From contig JAIXSW010000200.1 in assembly GCA_027484495.1 (NCBI GenBank), forward strand, positions 1 through 7,328: DNA of 7,328 nucleotides, given 5' to 3'. Every line of letters starts with the position of its first letter. Position 1 is the first letter of the stretch. The position numbers were made by a program, and so were the translations under genes. The notes below the pieces were generated by a model. That model was not told where the DNA came from. It saw only the letters and a list, made by a program, of their open reading frames with translations, and searched no databases. Positions 6,157 to 7,328 of this stretch are shown piece after piece. The DNA is from Gammaproteobacteria bacterium. GTDB taxonomy: Bacteria > Pseudomonadota > Gammaproteobacteria > Enterobacterales > Alteromonadaceae.

Positions 6157-6227
6157 GGTATGACAATTTGCTTCGCTAACACTCTGTAATATCCACGAGC
6201 AGTCCAACACTGTCGTATTTCTGCTTC

Positions 6228-6310
6228 ACAGATTTTGAGTGTAGTCATAACCTTGCAGCCAGCAAGTCGAGAAAATGAAAACAGAAAACAGTCACTCTTA
6301 CAAAATCTGT
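6228..6310. repeat. Long-spaced perfect inverted repeat in the chemoreceptor leader
   Basis: ACAGATTTTG (6228-6237) and its exact reverse complement CAAAATCTGT (6301-6310) are 63 bp apart. A further AGTG / CACT pair lies inside the arms at 6238-6241 and 6293-6296, offset by a 4-nt bulge. This could fold as a long stem in the transcript or be a pair of protein-binding sites. Confidence 0.55.
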
Positions 6311-6370
6311 TATGGGGGCGCAGTTCCAGAGATTTCTTTATTGCGGCTGAGCAGTATTGGCCTCTGAGGC

Positions 6371-7261
6371 TCAATGACAACTTTTAAGCGCCGCAATAGT
6401 CGCCTGTGCCAGCGGCGAGGCGTTGTGGCTTTTTGCCGTGATCAACATCACCGGGATTTGGTAGTGGTAGCGCTCTGGCAGGATGGCGCGGAACAGGCCT
6501 TTGTCGACCCAGTAGCTGGCGTAGTGCTCGGGTAAATAACCGATAAACTGGCCGGACAGGATTAGATGGGCGATGCCTTCGTCGTGGTAGGCGCTGGCGC
6601 TGTTCTGATAGTTCAGGCCGTCGTTGCGGCTTTCTTTGTCGCGCAGGTAGTTGCTGGTGACCACTTCGGCCTGTGGCAATAACTTGCTGATTTCTTTCGT
6701 GTCGCAGTCAAATAATGGATGGCCTTTGCCGCAATACAGGAAGTTGGTTTCATTGTGCAGCGGCACATAATCGAGGCCGCGGATATGGTGGCGACTGACG
6801 CCGATGCCGACCAGCGAGCGGCCATTCGCCACTGAGGTTTCCACTTCACGCGCTTCACAGACATAAATATCAAACTGCAGGTTGTCACTTTTGGCTTTGA
6901 GCATGGCGATGGCCTGCGCCACACCACAGCGCGGATCGCTGACCAGCGTGTCAATAATAGCGATGGTGACACGGCCGGATAACTGATGTTTTGAACCAGC
7001 AACGGTGCTGGCAAATGTCTCGCATTGCTGCAGCAGTTCCAGTGACGCCTGATAGGTAATACGGCCGGCGTCAGTCAGTTCAAAACCACTGCGGCCGCGT
7101 TTACATAGCTTCAGGCCCAACCTTATCTCTAAGTCCGACAAATGCGTACTGATCGTCGAGCGGCCGATATTTAACCGTGACTCAGCAGCGGACAATCCGC
7201 CCGATTCAACGATAGTGACAAAAATGCGCAGCAAGCGTAAATCGACGTCCTGGACCTGCAT
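6371..7261 (-). CDS. LysR-type transcriptional regulator
   Basis: A 296-residue protein of typical family length. The N-terminal winged helix-turn-helix covers about 7-66, with L-R-I-F-V-T-I-V-E-S-G-G-L-S-A-A-E and the recognition part S-T-I-S-T-H-L-S-D-L-E-x-R-L-G, followed by F-E-L-T-D-A-G. A linker helix (about 67-90) leads to the effector-binding domain (about 95-290), with recognisable Y-C-G-K-G-H-P-L-F-D (176-185) and G-Y-L-P-E-H-Y-A (241-248). It should bind DNA as a dimer or tetramer at T-N11-A type sites and respond to a small molecule that I cannot name. The start ATG at 7261-7259 is preceded by AAAAAGG with a 10-nt spacer, slightly long but acceptable. It points the same way as the chemoreceptor gene. 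Regulators of this family often control a divergent neighbour, which would lie right of the window. Confidence 0.93.
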   Translation of the reverse strand: MQVQDVDLRLLRIFVTIVESGGLSAAESRLNIGRSTISTHLSDLEIRLGLKLCKRGRSGFELTDAGRITYQASLELLQQCETFASTVAGSKHQLSGRVTIAIIDTLVSDPRCGVAQAIAMLKAKSDNLQFDIYVCEAREVETSVANGRSLVGIGVSRHHIRGLDYVPLHNETNFLYCGKGHPLFDCDTKEISKLLPQAEVVTSNYLRDKESRNDGLNYQNSASAYHDEGIAHLILSGQFIGYLPEHYASYWVDKGLFRAILPERYHYQIPVMLITAKSHNASPLAQATIAALKSCH

Positions 7262-7328
7262 CAGACAGTGGCCTTTTTGAGTGTGGCTTTAGTTCGATAA
7301 AACCGGAATGAGTTACGATTATTATGTA
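7262..7328 (-). promoter_or_regulatory. Upstream region of the LysR gene, cut by the window edge
   Basis: Contains the ribosome binding site AAAAAGG (7272-7278) and AT-rich stretches near 7297-7304 and 7318-7328 that could hold a promoter. Too little is present to define an operator or a divergent gene. Confidence 0.4.

Larger units (their letters stand above)
6145..6370 (-). promoter_or_regulatory. Leader and likely promoter region of the chemoreceptor gene
   Basis: This 226-bp gap follows the LysR stop codon. It holds a perfect 10-bp inverted repeat (6228-6237 and 6301-6310) and a small hairpin CTTGC-AGCCA-GCAAG (6252-6266) between the arms. I see no confident sigma-70, sigma-28 or sigma-54 promoter. 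A weak sigma-70 candidate reads TTGTAA with a 17-nt spacer to TTTCAT on the minus strand, near 6275-6305. The same stretch is open in one frame from a TTG at 6380 to a TGA overlapping the chemoreceptor ATG, but this frame has no convincing start site. Confidence 0.45.

Noticed and set aside
3619..6210. Longer chemoreceptor starting at 6210 (863 residues)
   Set aside because: The 22 extra residues do not look like part of the protein and lack a ribosome site, while the internal ATG at 6144 has AAAGGA at ideal spacing.
6305..6345. Sigma-28 chemotaxis promoter (TAAAGAAA upstream of CCCCATAA)
   Set aside because: The spacing is about 15 nt against the expected 11, and the -10 match is poor.
6613..7014. 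133-codon minus-strand frame within the LysR gene
   Set aside because: Out-of-frame overlap with a well-supported LysR gene. It has no family features and no start site.

Overview
The window looks like the right-hand end of a genomic island inserted in a tRNA-Leu gene, followed by native chromosome. The host is most likely a gammaproteobacterium: the tRNA fragment is a class II tRNA-Leu(CAA) with an encoded CCA end, and the chemoreceptor is of the soluble multi-PAS, BdlA-like kind common in Pseudomonas, Vibrio, Shewanella and relatives. I would guess an Alteromonadales- or Vibrionales-like genome from the mid-range GC content, but this cannot be settled from 7 kb.

Positions 1-3328 are the island. 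It opens with the 3' end of a plus-strand gene of unknown function (3-590). A convergent pair of tyrosine recombinase genes follows on the minus strand (3173 down to 1896, then 1885 down to 611). They are 10 bp apart, share family motifs and both end in R-G-F-I, but differ strongly in base composition. Upstream of the pair, at 3190-3219, sits a tight cluster of direct and inverted repeats. It lies between the first integrase start and the attachment site, where arm-type integrase sites or an operator would be expected. The attachment site is the 3' part of tRNA-Leu(CAA), about 3274-3328: half of the anticodon stem-loop, variable arm, T arm, acceptor 3' strand and CCA. The 5' half is missing, so an intact tRNA-Leu(CAA) is predicted at the far left end of the island, outside the window.

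Positions 3329-7328 are chromosome with more balanced, higher GC. After the probable tRNA terminator and about 200 bp of hairpin-rich noncoding DNA come two minus-strand genes. One is a soluble chemoreceptor of 841 residues with four tandem PAS domains, each encoded by a 366-bp repeat unit, followed by a HAMP-like linker and a full MCP signalling domain. Upstream of it is a LysR-type regulator (7261-6371). The 226-bp gap between them contains a 10-bp perfect inverted repeat with arms 63 bp apart. Whether the regulator controls the receptor is unknown.

Functionally, the left part is an integration module carrying cargo of unknown role, possibly defence. The right part is an energy- or redox-sensing receptor candidate feeding the CheA/CheW machinery, plus a transcription regulator. 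No complete novel system is visible. The strongest leads are the unknown gene at the left edge, the two-recombinase module, and the fourfold PAS array.
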